Below are positions 34,905 to 48,076 of a stretch of DNA of 64,000 bases, piece after piece. Position numbers and translations under genes: made by a program. The stretch lies in the NCBI RefSeq assembly GCF_020379485.1, contig NC_063436.1, positions 29,324,423 to 29,388,422 on the forward strand, written 5' to 3'. The stretch is from Brassica napus (Eukaryota > Streptophyta > Magnoliopsida > Brassicales > Brassicaceae). Below the pieces are notes generated by a model. That model was given only the letters and a program-made list of their open reading frames with translations. It made no database searches and was not told the DNA's origin. Every line of letters starts with the position of its first letter. Positions within the stretch are counted from its first letter, which is position 1.

Positions 34905-36006
34905 ATGAGTATCTTGTCAGGGAAAGCAGCTGGTCATGATCTCTTTGTCTATGGCAGTCTCCAAGATCCCCAAGTCGTTAACGTGCTGCTTAATCGCGTC
35001 CCTGACCGTAGCTCCGCCGTACTCTCCGGCTTGTAAGTTTCTCTCTCTCTCTTTCTCAGTCAGCCTGTCTTGATTTCGTTCGTGTTTTGGATCCAACTGA
35101 GAAGGTTTGATTCATGGCTTTTCTGGTGTTTTTTTTCAGTCACAGGTTTAAAATCAAGAATCGTCTTTATCCAACAATTCTACCGGACAGTACCGGAAAA
35201 GTCACCGGAAAGGTTCATTGTCCTTGATTCCCATATTCTCATTTGTCTCTCTTGTATATAATATGATGGACATTATTGTTCTTTGTGGGGACTTTGTGAT
35301 GTGTTTTTAGTGTCTATATTGGCTTCGTTTCCCTCCTTGTTTTGTGTGTAAGGTTTTTCTCTTATAATGATTTTGTGATGTGTTTTAGTGTAGACTGTAG
35401 ACATGGTTTGTTACCGTCCTTGTCTTGTGACTAATCCTGATTTTGAGGTTTCTCATATAAAGATTTGAGAATTTTGAAGAAATTTGCTGTTCTTGCAGGT
35501 GCTAAAGGGCATAACAGATGATGAGCGTAAGTTGCTAGATGATTTTGAGGATGTTGAATATGACAGAAAGGCTGTTGAAGTGGTGCTTACGGTAAATAAT
35601 GTTTGGCACAGAACAACTAATTCTGTATTTACATGTCAGAGTTAGGGTAGATCACCTCTTGATGTTTTTCCAATTACAGGATACTTCAGAAAAGCTACAA
35701 GTGGGAACATATGTATGGAGGAACAAAGATGATCCTGATCTTTATGCCGAATGGGACTTTGAGGTTACAAGTGTTATATTACCTTCTGTCCTTGTTGCTT
35801 TAATTAGAATCTGAGAGCTTTCATCTTTATGATATTTTTCAACTGTGTTATAGGAATGGAAACTACATGACAGGGAAGCTTTCATAACCGCCACAAAGAA
35901 GTTTATGGAAGAGAGGAAATTACCTGAAGCTAAGACGAGGATCGACACATTCAAAACGTTCTTTAATCAGAATGATGCTGAGGATGGGAAACCTCTGGGT
36001 TCTTGA
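34905..36006 (+). CDS. AIG2-like / gamma-glutamylcyclotransferase-fold protein (At4g31310 ortholog)
   Basis: AIG2-like protein of the GGCT/BtrG fold, probably cytosolic. Five exons: 34905-35032, 35140-35212, 35499-35591, 35680-35763, 35854-36006; 176 residues. The N-terminus has the fold's signature HDLFVYGSLQDPQV (VYGSL, residues ~15-19). Conserved features follow: FKIKNRLYPTI, VLKGITDDERKLLDDFEDVEY with the acidic segment that supplies the family's catalytic Glu, and VGTYVWRNKDD near the end of the fold. A charged helical tail closes the protein. Family founder AIG2 was defined as induced by bacterial avirulence avrRpt2. The substrate is unknown, so the enzyme name is by fold only. It follows PBA1 in the same orientation, as in Arabidopsis. 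Confidence 0.9.
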
Positions 36007-37735
36007 TACTCTCTCTGTGACATTGGGTTCTTATAGTGAGGCCATTGCTTCACCTTTATTTTAAATAAGACTTGTGGAAACATGAATGTCATAACTCAAA
36101 TGAAATTACTAGAGAGATTGGCGTGCATGATCATGTAATCCCAAGTAACCTCTTATTGTTTGTTATTTAATTGAAAAGTGACTTCTCCTTTTTCAAAAAC
36201 TTAAAAGGGCTTATTATCAAATATTCTTTTGTTTGGTTTGGTTCTGTTTATGTACTGATGTATGTGTTTCTGTGAATTGTGTACTGATTGGTCTATGTAC
36301 TGATGTATGTGTGGCTGCCCTTTGCTCATCGTTTGTCTATATTGATTATGTGCCTAAGAGAACAAATAATAAAGTTTCCTTTTGTTTCTCTGTTTGTCTT
36401 TGGCTTATAACTTTGGCTACCAATCTTTATAAAGATGTAAACTACGTGAGTCATGAACGTACCATCACCACTATTTTTAAGTTTTCCTAGGCGTATGGTT
36501 TGTTACATGTTAAATTTCTAGCTGGATCTTGCTGTCTTATATGGAACCTGCTCCATTTAAATCGTTAGTAACGTTTAGAAACCTCGAGATCAGGTTCAGG
36601 AGATGTTCATGACACATGTGTGAATGAGTGATTGCTTAAGATGGTGGCAAGTCTCCGGGTACATATGTCATGTGACCTTTCCGTTTTATCAGATCTCGGC
36701 TTCTTAACCTTTGACTTTGACCACCCTTTGTTGAGAGAGAGCATATTCATTAATCTATGAGTACCTCCTCTCTCTTGAATCTTGATTGATTTTGGGAGGA
36801 TACCAAGATCATTCCTTCTGATCTTGCCGTACTCTGTTGTGGATGAATCGTTAATTGCATGTGATTTCAATAATGATGGCTACTTAATTTAGAGAAAATG
36901 TGCATGTGATGCTGTGACTAAAGTTATTATATTCACTAATTAAGATACTTATTATAGCATTCTGTGTAAGAGCATAGGATACTACTGTACGTTTTGTTAA
37001 TCTATATACTTTTAACAACCAGTGTCTCAACTTGATGATTTTAAAAAGTACAATGCCGTAGGGTACTCTCATCTCTTTTCACACTTATTTTAATTGATGT
37101 TAGTTACTCCATTAGTTTATAGTAATCCTCTGATTACTTGGCATAACTGCAACATCATTACACATGGGGTAGTTCCGGAAAAAACTGAAGATGCATACAT
37201 AGAAACATGAACCTCTTGCTTTGTTTTCTATCAAGGTCTCCTAAGCCCTAACCATATGACCTAGTTTACGCTTTAACCACTAGCGTATACTTGCCATTGC
37301 ACCACCACTTCTTGGCTGATGTGGGTTTGATTTCTACTTAAGAGTTAAAGGACAAATGTAGATGTTGAAAAAGTAAACTTAACCATGTAGCTGCTTTTGT
37401 TTAGATGTTTCTGAATATTCATTCTTGCCATGTGACACATTCTCCTTCATGTGTCTGATTAGATGATTAACTTATGAGTTATGATACATCAGAATAACTG
37501 AGTTCTGGAATTTATCATATAATGGAAGAGAGATTATATTATGAGAGCTTTTCATGTTATCAATTTTTTCAGTGATCAGTTTATACATTTCATTATTCAA
37601 AAATCTCTCATTCTTTTTTCTCTTGGAGTTACAAAGTACACAAAGTTCAAATCCCCAAGGGAAAAAAGTGGGAACATGGGGGAAGAGGGAGAAGAATGGT
37701 TAAAAGCAACAAACACATCAAAACAAAGACAAAAG
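36007..37735. other. Intergenic spacer
   Basis: No gene seen. 36250-36315 holds a short tandem pair of TATGTACTGATGTATGTGT. The rest is ordinary AT-rich sequence. Confidence 0.5.
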
Positions 37736-38308
37736 TTATCTGCACATTGGACTGTGAGGTTGAAGAGAAGGAGTCCTAGGGCAATCCGAAGGATGACGGT
37801 AAGTTACAACTTCATCAGTAGTTGCATTGAACCTGCACTCCTGTGTGGTTAGGTACTCATCAGTCTTGTTGTCCTCCATTATCTTCAAAATGCTCTCAAA
37901 CACAGCAACTTCACAAGGTATCTTCAACACACCAGCTTGCTGAAACCCGAACTCTTCTTCTGCTTCTCGCAACAGCGCGTGGAAAGCTTGGTGGCTAAGG
38001 TAGTCCGTTGGTATCTTGTATCTCTTCTCCTCTTTCCCCACCGAGACAGCTAAGTAGCCTTTGGGAACAGCTGTTACATCTGTGAAGGATAGTGTTCTCT
38101 TCAGAAACTTGATGCTCTTACTTGCACTTCCACTTCCAGTTTTGGTTAGGTTGTTGTTGATGTCTTCTTCGTTGTTAATCTTGTTGTTGTTGGCTTGTTT
38201 TGATGCTTGAGCGACTTTTCGCCATTTCTTGAGGATTTGTTGAAGCTTTACGATGTCTCTTATTTTGTTTGACTTCTTGGCTTCCATGACGGTAACAGAA
38301 GAAGACAT
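37736..38308 (-). CDS. SAUR37: SAUR-like auxin-responsive protein (SAUR37 ortholog)
   Basis: Small auxin-up RNA family protein, intronless as usual for SAURs; 190 residues, ATG at 38308 and stop at 37736. N-terminal basic region (KIRDIVKLQQILKKWRKVA) and an Asn-rich linker precede the SAUR core at ~82-150: DVTAVPKGYLAVSVGKEEKRYKIP, LSHQAFHALLREAEEEFGF, then LKIPCEVAVFESILKIM. The C-terminal tail has TYRHPSDCPRTPS. Matches Arabidopsis At4g31320. SAURs typically inhibit PP2C.D phosphatases to promote cell expansion; that is family knowledge. A TATA-like run lies on the minus strand at about 38387-38400, suitably upstream. Confidence 0.93.
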   Translation of the reverse strand: MSSSVTVMEAKKSNKIRDIVKLQQILKKWRKVAQASKQANNNKINNEEDINNNLTKTGSGSASKSIKFLKRTLSFTDVTAVPKGYLAVSVGKEEKRYKIPTDYLSHQAFHALLREAEEEFGFQQAGVLKIPCEVAVFESILKIMEDNKTDEYLTTQECRFNATTDEVVTYRHPSDCPRTPSLQPHSPMCR

Positions 38309-38629
38309 GGCTATGTTCTTTTATGTTTGATGATCTTTGTGTTGTGTAATGATGGAGAGAGACATGGTGGGTTCTTGAGGTTATGGAGATATATATATAG
38401 GCCTTGATGACGTTTTGGAATCTTGTTTTAATTAGTTTACAGATTAATTTTGAAGCTAAATGATTAAAATAGTTGACTAATCATATGCTTTTGGATTTCT
38501 TAATTCTCTCAACTTGGAAAACCTTAGGGTCGGGTTATTACTTCTAGTTTGACTTTCTTTTAACTTAAATCGTCATTAAGGCCATGTTTAATTATGCTTT
38601 TGTGATTTGCGTTTTAAATCCGCAATCTG

Positions 38630-38693
38630 TATACACTTTTGGGAGTGTTTCAAAAAAAAAAAAAAAAAAAAAAGTATACTATACACTTTTGGG
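38630..38693. repeat. 14-bp direct repeat flanking a poly(A) tract
   Basis: TATACACTTTTGGG at 38630-38643 and 38680-38693; between them AGTGTTTC, about 22 A's and GTATAC. Confidence 0.7.
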
Positions 38694-39386
38694 TATTGAT
38701 AACACCGCTAAAGAAAAAACTACAAAAAGATGTAAAACTAAGTTTACTGGTTCTAGTATTATTTTATCTTTTCAGAATTAGTTTATACTTTGGTTTAGTT
38801 TTGTTAATTATTTATGTGGTGTATGTAACATATTATAAAAGTAAACATATAGTAGAAGAATATTTATATATATGTAATAGAAAGAAATCACTGTTTTCCT
38901 AATTTTCCTAATGAAAAGAGATAAATAATCCCTAAATAATAATACTCCTTCAAACGTAAAGTGCAGTAGTAATGTTGTGGTGACTGGTGAGAGAGAGCAA
39001 GAAAAAAAAGGAGACATAAAACATGGGGAAGGCTTCAATTTCCAAAGCAAACGGTTTCACACTTTTACCAAACACTTTCAGTTCAGTTCCCCAGGAATCT
39101 AACGATTGGATCTCTTCTTCCAGAAATATACATATAATATGAATACGGATTAGTATTAATTAGATTACATAGTCCTCTTTTTAGTAATTGTATAAGCTTT
39201 ACATATCACTAACGACAAACGAAAAAGACTCATTTTTTTAACTAATGCATCCTTCAGAAGTCCCATTCGTAGAACATGGAGGCCATGCCGGTAAAGGACT
39301 TGTATTTCCACGTCAATGTTAGTGCGATTTCAGGTTTTCACTGCACCTCCCCATGTGAAATTTCTTCCTTCTTTTTTATTTTTTCG

Positions 39387-39437
39387 AAATTTCTTACTTT
39401 TCTTTTTTTTTTTGATAATCAAATTTCTTACTTTTCT
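39387..39437. repeat. 17-bp direct repeat flanking a T-run
   Basis: AAATTTCTTACTTTTCT at 39387-39403 and 39421-39437, identical; insert is 10 T's plus GATAATC. Confidence 0.8.
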
Positions 39438-39607
39438 CTTCCTTTTTTTTATAGTGATTTCAGATGAGATCATTTCGTAACTACGCATGTTGCCTTTGTT
39501 TATGGTAATACCCTTTTTTTTGTTCACCAGCTTGTGGTAATACTATATTATAAGTTTAAACAAAATTATGTAACAGTTCATAAAAAAAGAATATAATACA
39601 GTCTAGT

Positions 39608-39652
39608 TCTAATCAACATATCTTTTTTTGACTGATCTAATCAACATATCTT
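39608..39652. repeat. 17-bp direct repeat flanking a T-run
   Basis: TCTAATCAACATATCTT at 39608-39624 and 39636-39652, identical; insert TTTTTGACTGA, like the reverse of a LINE tail (TCAG..CAAAAA). Confidence 0.8.
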
Positions 39653-42571
39653 AGTTTTGAACTTACATTGTATATATTTGTGTGTGGTCATGGCTCCAAG
39701 GATTATTGACTTTTAAAAGGATGTCTCGACGTAAAACTATGGTTCGTTTTTTAGAGGCTCAAGTAAAATTTCTAACTAAATATAACCAATAAAATACCAA
39801 AGAAAGGATATTTGACAAATCTAAAAATAAAAATAATGATTGGCTTCAGCAGCTGAAATCATGTGTTCTTAATTGATAATATTCGAATTTATTTAGTTTC
39901 TTTATGATGTCAACAACAAAGTCGGCTTATTATATATTACGTGAAATACATGATAAGAAGTTGACGCCGAGTTAATATAATAAGAAACTTTTCTTTAGTG
40001 CATTATTCAATATTATAGCATTTAAGTTTTCGGACTGGCAATGGTTGCATGTGCTGGTGATGAACCGGCAATGAATATATCAGCAACGATTACGCAAAAG
40101 CATTTCCTATAAACGTAAAATAATGATAGTATTACATTACAGGATATTAGGTTTGGAATTTTTAATAATGATATAATTGGAAAGTACTTCACCAATTAGG
40201 CCACCAATCCACCATTAACTTTTACTATATTTTTCTAACAATTAATCTATGAATGATTCTTTTACGTAGTGGCCCGTACAACATGGCCTTTATCACAGAT
40301 TCACAATTCACGTTCTTCTTTTTCCTGTACGCATTAGTAGATTATTATTTTCTGTTTATTTATGCTAACAGTTATAAGTTTTTTTTGTACCAAATTCAAA
40401 TGATTGATTACTTTTTCCTTCCTAAAAAAAACATCCAGAGTATTTTCAGGGATAAGTAGGTTTGTATAAATCCGTACATTTTCATGATTTAATATAAATA
40501 ACTTCATAGAAAAAATCATATAAAATTGAATTGCTACTAACTACCCTGGAGAGAAACAAACATGTATGATTGAGCACCTATGAACTTGAGAAAATATAAT
40601 TAACTGGAATAAAACAAGCTGGCTTTTATTCCCTGATCTTCTACAATCTACATGCCTCTGATCAATAATGATGTTCATGATTGTAATTAGTTTTAGATGA
40701 TTATTCGATAATAGTATATTACATCTATAATATATATTTATATATGTGATACACATCCCCAATCTATTTATTATATTTTTATATATATGATACACATCCC
40801 CATTTCCGTTTTATTTTAATCTGATCCTGCGTTTGCTTTTGCTTGATCTGATTTCCAATGTCTTCAAGATTTGATTTGCTGTTTTACAAAATGGATAGAT
40901 GCGTTAAAAGTTGTGACAAAATAGGATGATGCATTAAGTGGCTACAAACTAAGAAACTAAGATGATCATCTTTTTAGTTTTTACTATTATTCCACTAAGT
41001 TCACAACTCTCAAGCCCAAATTATCTTATAATGTATATTGGGCTACTAATACTTTGAGACCAACACACATTTTCTAGTAATAGTTGTGGGAATGAATAAC
41101 CGTGCAAGCTGTCTTTATCTTCAGTGCCATTTATCTCCAGGTTTCCCTCTCTTTCATCTTGCTTATAGTGACGTTGTTTGTCCTTGCATGTGACGGAAGT
41201 TTCTAACTAGAGTACATTATTGAATATTGATGTTTCATGATCTTTCTATTGTTTTTATTTTGGTGTTTTGTGATTCAAAAGATGAAGACTTTGTTCTGTA
41301 GAGCAATTTTTTTTTTTATTTAAAAATCGTTACATACAGATATGACTGCTTATGGGCATAGTCGGACGAGAATTCGTCTTGACTTTCCAAATGTTTAAAA
41401 CTACATTATACATACGTAGCATGGCTATCAAATTATTAAAAATAATTTTAAAATGTTTATGATCTTTTAAATCTCAGATCTAGCTCTGTACAGATTCAAC
41501 AAACTTGCGTTGATACTTCACATTTTTGTTTTTTTTTTTGGTATTGTTTCTTTGGCCACGCATACGTTTTCCAAAAAATGGTTCAACGACGTTTCATGGT
41601 ATGTCTTTTGTTCTATGTTATATCTTATGATATATACAAAAAATATTCAGTTTTTTTTTTTTTTTTTTAAAGATATTACCCAAGAAAGCTTTACTCTAGC
41701 AGAATTTTGTTTTGTTACCAGCTCATCAGAGACATTTCTAAAAAAAATGGGTTCAACAAATGAGAGTTTATTCCACATGTGGGAAACATGATTCGAACAT
41801 CAACGCCTGAAGATGATGTCGGATCTATGGCGAATGACTAAGCTAAACAACACTGACATTGAAAGTCACGATATACATTATCATTAAGTCGATCTCCAAG
41901 CGACATACAAATAAAATTAGTAGCTAATGTAGTGTTTCATGGAATGGAAGTGTTAATATTGATCATTAATTAAGGTTCGACATACAAATTCTATGTACGA
42001 TACTTTTAGAAACATATCTTATCGGTTAATTTGAATATTATTAAATTAAAAAAAGGAATCAAAGGTTCTAATTTGCTTTGAATATATGCTATTTTAGAGC
42101 TGTCTTGTATATTAAAATAAACCAAAATATAGTTCATAGTCATCTAAGAGAAGGAAACCACTCACAAAAGCCAATAATTAATTCCGGGGCAATTAAGCTC
42201 TAGCAAATTGATATTACTACTGTGTTTTTCTTTAGAAAAAAAAAACATTAATTGAACCAGTATTTTATTGTCACTATGGAATCCATGTCATAGACATAAG
42301 CTAATACGGATTTAGGAAACCCTCTCTTGACTTCAAAGCTAGTTATGATTCATACTCTATATCCAAGATGGTTTTTGTTATTTTTCAGATCACCAATCGA
42401 ATCTTTGGAAATAATATGTTTGTTTTCTTTTCTTTTTGGAATGTATATATACATGTAAACCACTCTGCCGAGATAAAATGATATTTAGGAGCACATCCCT
42501 TGTGGGACGAGGCAGCATAATAATTTTTCTGGTGAAATATTTTAAAATGCAAACAGCCACATAACTTTTCG

Positions 42572-42612
42572 TTAACATATCTTTTTTTTTTTTTTTTTTT
42601 TTAACATATCTT
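42572..42612. repeat. 12-bp direct repeat flanking poly(T)
   Basis: TTAACATATCTT at 42572-42583 and 42601-42612; the insert is 17 T's only. Confidence 0.7.
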
Positions 42613-43005
42613 CACGATTTTATTTCGCACATCTTCAAATCTGATGCGTCTTGATATAAGTTATTCTTATGCTTCATAGTGGAAACTATAGACATGTTCT
42701 ATAACTCGTGTGTTCTAAACATCTATGACTTTGCTTAGTACACAAAAACATAGTACGTACATGCATGTATATATATGCGAACTTATGTATACAATTTAAA
42801 TTTTCTTTAACATTTCCATCCTGCTGTGTCAGCAACTTTCAATTAATTGAAATGGTTTGGAAACTAGCTATACTATTGTTTTTTACTTATTCTGTTATAC
42901 GATGGCCATTCATCCTTCTATATATATATGATGGTTCTATACTACTGAATTTGAAATTGAGTGTGTTTAGGTATTCAAATTTATCATCATAACAGTCTCT
43001 CGATC

Positions 43006-43188
43006 AATGTTCTAAAAATCGCTAGGCGATGGTTAGTTATTTTATACAAGATTTTTGTTTAAGCGGATATTTAGACCGATTTTTTTTAACACCTAAACCA
43101 TTTTTTTAATAAACCGATTTGAAAAAAATTGTTTCGTTCATATCCGATTTGCCGATCAGGCACCACCTAGACTGATTTTTAGAACATT
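43006..43188. mobile_element. Short inverted-repeat element (AATGTTCTAAAAATC type)
   Basis: Starts AATGTTCTAAAAATCGC TAGGCG and ends CCTAGACTGATTTTTAGAACATT: ~25-bp inverted ends. Same family as 21933-22086. Confidence 0.6.
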
Positions 43189-44006
43189 TCTCTTGACTAT
43201 TTTATATATTATGTGATGTGTAAATTGAATACATTTATTAAGGGATGATATATATATTGCTTCATGATTGATTCATGTTTTTGACGTTCCTTTAGTAGTA
43301 ACTAGTAACTAATAAGAATATAAAGGAGCACTAAAAAGTCTTGAGTTATAAAAGAACTCAAAATACGAACCAAGCCACACTTCCCGTCTAAGAACGTCGC
43401 GACCAAAGGTTGACTCTCTATTAAGCAATTATTGTCAATATATTTTTACTTTATTATCGTTTTGTATTTGATTCTTCAAATATTAGCAGCGAAAGATTCA
43501 AAGTAGTTATTCTTCGAAAGCATATATTTACTTTGCAATAGAATTAGAATGATAGACTCATGCATGATGCATAGATGGGAAAATAGAAACTGAACCATCA
43601 ATTCAAATTGATTAAGCTGTTCTTTTTTATTGTCTGAAACAAACCGCGTCATTTCATTTCATCTTAAAAATATGTAATTTTGTTAAACCAGAAAAAGAAG
43701 AAGTAACTTTGTATACAGTAAACATACTATTACGAAATAAAAGGGTTTATAGATATACCTAACTTATATCATGTGTTTTTCATGCTTATTGGTTGTAATT
43801 TGTAAATAGTTATTGATTGCATTGTTTTGTACATGATTAGGTTGTATATAACATCTAAATTGGTATACTATAAACTAGTATAATTGTTTTGGTTCAGGCG
43901 TTCAGCCTCTGGTTTAAGACTATCTTGCAATGTGTATATAAACTCCTAATTGTACATTTTCTCCTAATTAATGAAAACAAGATTTATTTGGTAAAATGTA
44001 ATAATT

Positions 44007-44026
44007 GGGGGGGGGGGGGGGGGGGG
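44007..44026 (+). repeat. Poly(G) tract of 20
   Basis: Twenty consecutive G's in an AT-rich context; could form a G-quadruplex. Length may be affected by sequencing error. Confidence 0.8.
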
Positions 44027-45406
44027 TGGTTTATGTTAAAGTAGAAGTAAAAAAGTTTATGAGAAGAATTCTGAAAGTAATAGCTAGGACTCCAACGTTT
44101 TGGAAGATAAGTGGAGTGGGTGAAATGAACACACAAAAACCTAATAAATAAGTAATGACAAAGGATTGAAATGGTTAAAGGTCGGCCTCATGTCCTCTCT
44201 TGTCTCATATGATATGGTCCTCGTCAGATTTCACTCATTTTATTTTTGCTAAATCATTATGTATAAGTTATGTAAAAAAAAAGACTTATTGCGCTATGTT
44301 CGAGTTTTTTTTATTGTTTAACTTTTTAGTAGTATCTCATAAATTGAAGAAACTTGAAGTTATTCATAAATAAATACCAATGGTCTGATTTCGTGTTTGA
44401 AAATACTTATTTGTAAGGATAGAAGGAAAATTATGGTTTTCGATGACATCAATCAGTGTAAGAAATAACAAGGATTGAAATATCTATAAGAAAATTTGGA
44501 TTTTGATTATAATTTCAGAATAATCCTTCAAATACTAAATCATTGTTACATTACAGCATTTTCCAATCGATTATTTTTTACTTCCTAACCCGATGAAACT
44601 TTGTGGAAACATTTTAGCAAAAAATAAAACATTGTGAAATTTTTTTTTTTTCATTGTGAAAACTTTATCCAAATAAGAAGCATTGAGATAAAACAACAGT
44701 ATATGTCGGAGTCAGCGGATATTAGGAAAGTAAATGCGACTTTGAATAAATTTCAAAGCTTTAATTTAGAAAACAGTTATACGTACGTGTCGTGCAGTGT
44801 TGCATGTACTAATGTATACATACATACATCATATCTCTACTCTCTGAAATTTCAACATAAACAACGTATATATTTAAATTAGAAGTTTAGAATATATATA
44901 GCTAGCTAGAGAGTGAAATAATCAACAATGTTAGAGACAATTTTAATAAAATGTTCTTATATTAAAACAAACAGTTGTAGTGTGATTTTCTTATCGTTAC
45001 CTTACTTGACTGCATATACGTGATTAATATAGGCCTTAATTATTCAAAATTACGACTAAAAATAAATGATCGAAGATAGAAATCAAAAGCGTGCAAGATT
45101 TATAAAAGTATGATGGGCTCCAACTAGAAATCACTTATTAACAAGATAAAAAAGAAGAAGAAGAGAGATCAGATAACTTTAGAAACCAACAATGGCGAAC
45201 AAAAGGACAAACTATCAACGTCATCCCTCTTCTTCATTTCCCACGTGCTTCAAATTTTCATTTCAATAATTTTTTTTTGTATTTATCATTTTTTCTTATA
45301 AATAGGGTATTTTTCTTCTCCAAATCTTCGAACAAGTCATACATAAAGAGGCGTTATAAAACCTACCAAAAATATTTCGAGCTTTGATATAAGTCTTGAA
45401 CTAATA

Positions 45407-46200
45407 ATGGAATGGAGAGAGTGTTATTTAGATGTGATCTTGGTGCCGCCAGGGATAATGGTATATGCTACTTACCACGTTTACTTGTGGTACAAGTTAC
45501 GTACACAGCCTCTCACCACCATCATCGGTACCAACGCTAGAGCTCGCCGTTTCTGGGTCGCTTCTATCATCAAGGTAATATTTAAACATGTATACATCTA
45601 TACGTATCCATACACGTATATGTAACTATATGTATTTGGATAAATTAGGACAACGAGAAGAAGAACATCTTGGCCGTTCAGACGCTAAGAAACTGCATAA
45701 TGGGATCAACATTAATGGCCACAACGTCGATTCTTCTCTGCGCGGGTCTAGCCGCGGTTATAAGCAGCACGTACGCAGTAAAGAAGCCTCTAAACGACGC
45801 CGTTTACGGAGCTCACGGGGAGTTCATGGTGGCTCTCAAGTATGTCACAATCCTCACCATCTTCCTCTTCTCCTTCTTCTCTCACTCTCTCTCGATCCGG
45901 TTCATCAACCAAGTCAACATCCTCATCAACACTCCTTTTCCTCCAGAGGAGTTGGATGAGGAGATGATGGTAACGCCGGAGGAGTACGTGGCGGAGTTGC
46001 TGGAGAGAGGATTTGTTTTGAACACGGTGGGTAATAGGTTGTTCTATGCGGCGTTGCCTTTGATGCTTTGGATATTTGGACCGGTGCTTGTGTTCTTGTG
46101 CTCGGTCATGATGGTTCCTCTTCTTTATAACCTCGATTTTTTCTTCTTTGGTAAACAAAGGAAAAAAATCGATGGAAAAACTAGTTGTGGAATTGTGTAG
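45407..46200 (+). CDS. DUF599 four-helix membrane protein (At4g31330 ortholog)
   Basis: Uncharacterised plant DUF599 membrane protein. Exons 45407-45574 and 45649-46200; 239 residues. It opens MEWRECYLDVILVPPG; the first hydrophobic segment follows (residues ~10-30, ending YHVYLW). Other family blocks are NARARRFWV, DNEKKNILAVQTLRN and a small-residue-rich membrane segment (STLMATTSILLCAGLAAVIS, ~75-95). Two more hydrophobic helices lie at ~125-150 (LKYVTILTIFLFSFF) and ~200-225 (FYAALPLMLWIFGPVLVFLC). Loop motif PPEELDEEMMVTPEEYVAEL separates them. The tail is basic. Function is unknown; the topology is my estimate. Confidence 0.92.
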
Positions 46201-48076
46201 TACCGAGTTTGAGTTGGTCGAGCAAGTGATGGTGAATAAGTGATCGATGATTCAATAAAACATGACACAATTGCAGATTTGGAAGATTAGTTTAGTTTTC
46301 GACTTAAGATCGTTTTGTTCAAGCGACTTTCTGAGTATATTATGCGTAGAGTAGTGTATTAATCATGGTCATATAGCATTTGATTAGGGCTTATGGAGCG
46401 TTAGATGATGAAAGAGTATGAGTTACATCATGGGAACTTTAAGATATATTATTGTATTGGAGTATGTTTGTTGTGTCACGTTTTGGTTTGTTGAGATTTG
46501 AGCGTTATTATTGGCGTTTCCATGTGGGTAACTTTATAATGTATACGCGTATGATTATGTTATATGTGTGCGTATTTTCTGTTATAATTCACGTGACATA
46601 CGTCTAGCAAGAAAATGTGAAGTGTACATATTGATTCCGTGCATTAGTATCACTCTGAGTTAGTTGTCATGTGTCGGGACCAGTCGTCACGATCGAGCTA
46701 TATATATCCTCACAATATACAACAGTTTTTTAAAAGGGTTAATATACAACAGTTTTTTCTGCATATAGTATGAAACCATAATGATTAAAACTGCTAACTA
46801 CATAGTATCAGAGTTTTTTTTTCTTTTTTTAATCAGCTCTTACCGAGTTGTGGAAGCCCATGCATGTTCAGATGAAACTAAAATTGTTTGTTAATGAACT
46901 TTTTTTGTTCTTTAAAAAAAAAATTATAAGTTGGATCAGTTCAGTCCAAGAAAAGATGTTTCTCACAGCAAAAATTTACAGTTTTGCATTGGAAAATTAT
47001 GTGGTTATTGATGTGCCTTAGTTTGAATAGCCAAAGGGGGTCACTAAATATTAATGTGGCCAAAATAACCAGTCATGGTAACACACTATATATGGCTAAT
47101 TAGAAAGTAATAAAATAATGTCAACTAATCCACAAAATATATACAAATAAACATTTGGCTGGACGACAGTAGATTATATGTGGCCATCCATGGTCAAAGA
47201 GTTGCTTGGTAACACACAAGCTCCACGGCTAACAACCGCTAATTCACAACTGATAAAAATTGATGTCTATTTAGATACACAAACACATACAAATAAACAA
47301 TGATTATAATTGGCAATGAGCATACCATGAAATAATACGGCTAAATTTGTCCTCAAAGTGGCATGTTTGCATTCTCAAGTATGTGATTGATATGAATGTT
47401 TGCTTCTAAATTTGTAACCTCAAGATTAAAGAATGAACATCTTTCCTAGAGAATACAAAAGCTATAGCTATAAGTCAAATATCAGATAGTTGTCATGTTC
47501 TGCAATTAGAGTAACAATGACAAAGTGACTAGCATGTTCTGCAACTAAGGTCATCCACAACACTTGGCAAATTAAGATTTACAAATGTGATAAATCTCTC
47601 TCATCCGAGAGCACAATTCTCTCATCTCTCCTTACTATTATGTTTTTTTATGTTTTTATTTTTATTTTCTGAAAACAACAATGAGAGGCTTACCCTTATG
47701 GATAGTCTAAGAATCGATATGAATAATATGTTATTCAATGTTCATTTATGGCTGAGTATATGATTTCTTTTTTATGTTGAGATCATGTTCAACTGTTGTT
47801 CAAAAAAGATCATATTGTTCAATTTATTTTCGAATCTGTTTTTGCAATAGTATTTGGAACTAAATCTACTCAAATTCAACTGTACTTATTAGTAGAATAA
47901 ACATAATTTCTTTATTTTACTTTTTATTCAAATGAATGATATTTTAGAAAAATATATGGAAATATTATAAAAAAATATTTTGAAAAATAGCAAAATAATT
48001 TTATTCAAAAATTTGATAAGAAGAAAAATATGTTATTCACTGTTGCAAATTTATAGATCTTTAATATCGTCACTAA
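46201..48076. other. Intergenic spacer
   Basis: DUF599 3' UTR, then gene-free AT-rich DNA. 46714-46758 holds an 18-bp perfect direct repeat (AATATACAACAGTTTTTT) split by AAAAGGGTT. Confidence 0.5.

Larger units (their letters stand above)
38309..42563. other. Gene-free AT-rich stretch with micro-insertions
   Basis: No gene, tRNA or intact transposon seen. It holds several short direct-repeat/homopolymer structures at 38630-38693, 39387-39437, 39501-39543 and 39608-39652. GATACACATCCCCA is repeated near 40747 and 40789. Small open frames (for example 39276-39467) show no family features. Confidence 0.5.
42613..45406. other. Gene-free AT-rich stretch upstream of the DUF599 gene
   Basis: No gene seen apart from the listed repeat and G-tract. 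The last ~150 bp hold the probable TATA (TATAAATAGGG near 45297) and leader of the DUF599 gene. Confidence 0.5.

Noticed and set aside
45588..45959. Arg/Leu-rich alternative frame in the DUF599 gene
   Set aside because: Out-of-frame shadow of exon 2, whose true frame matches the family across its whole length.
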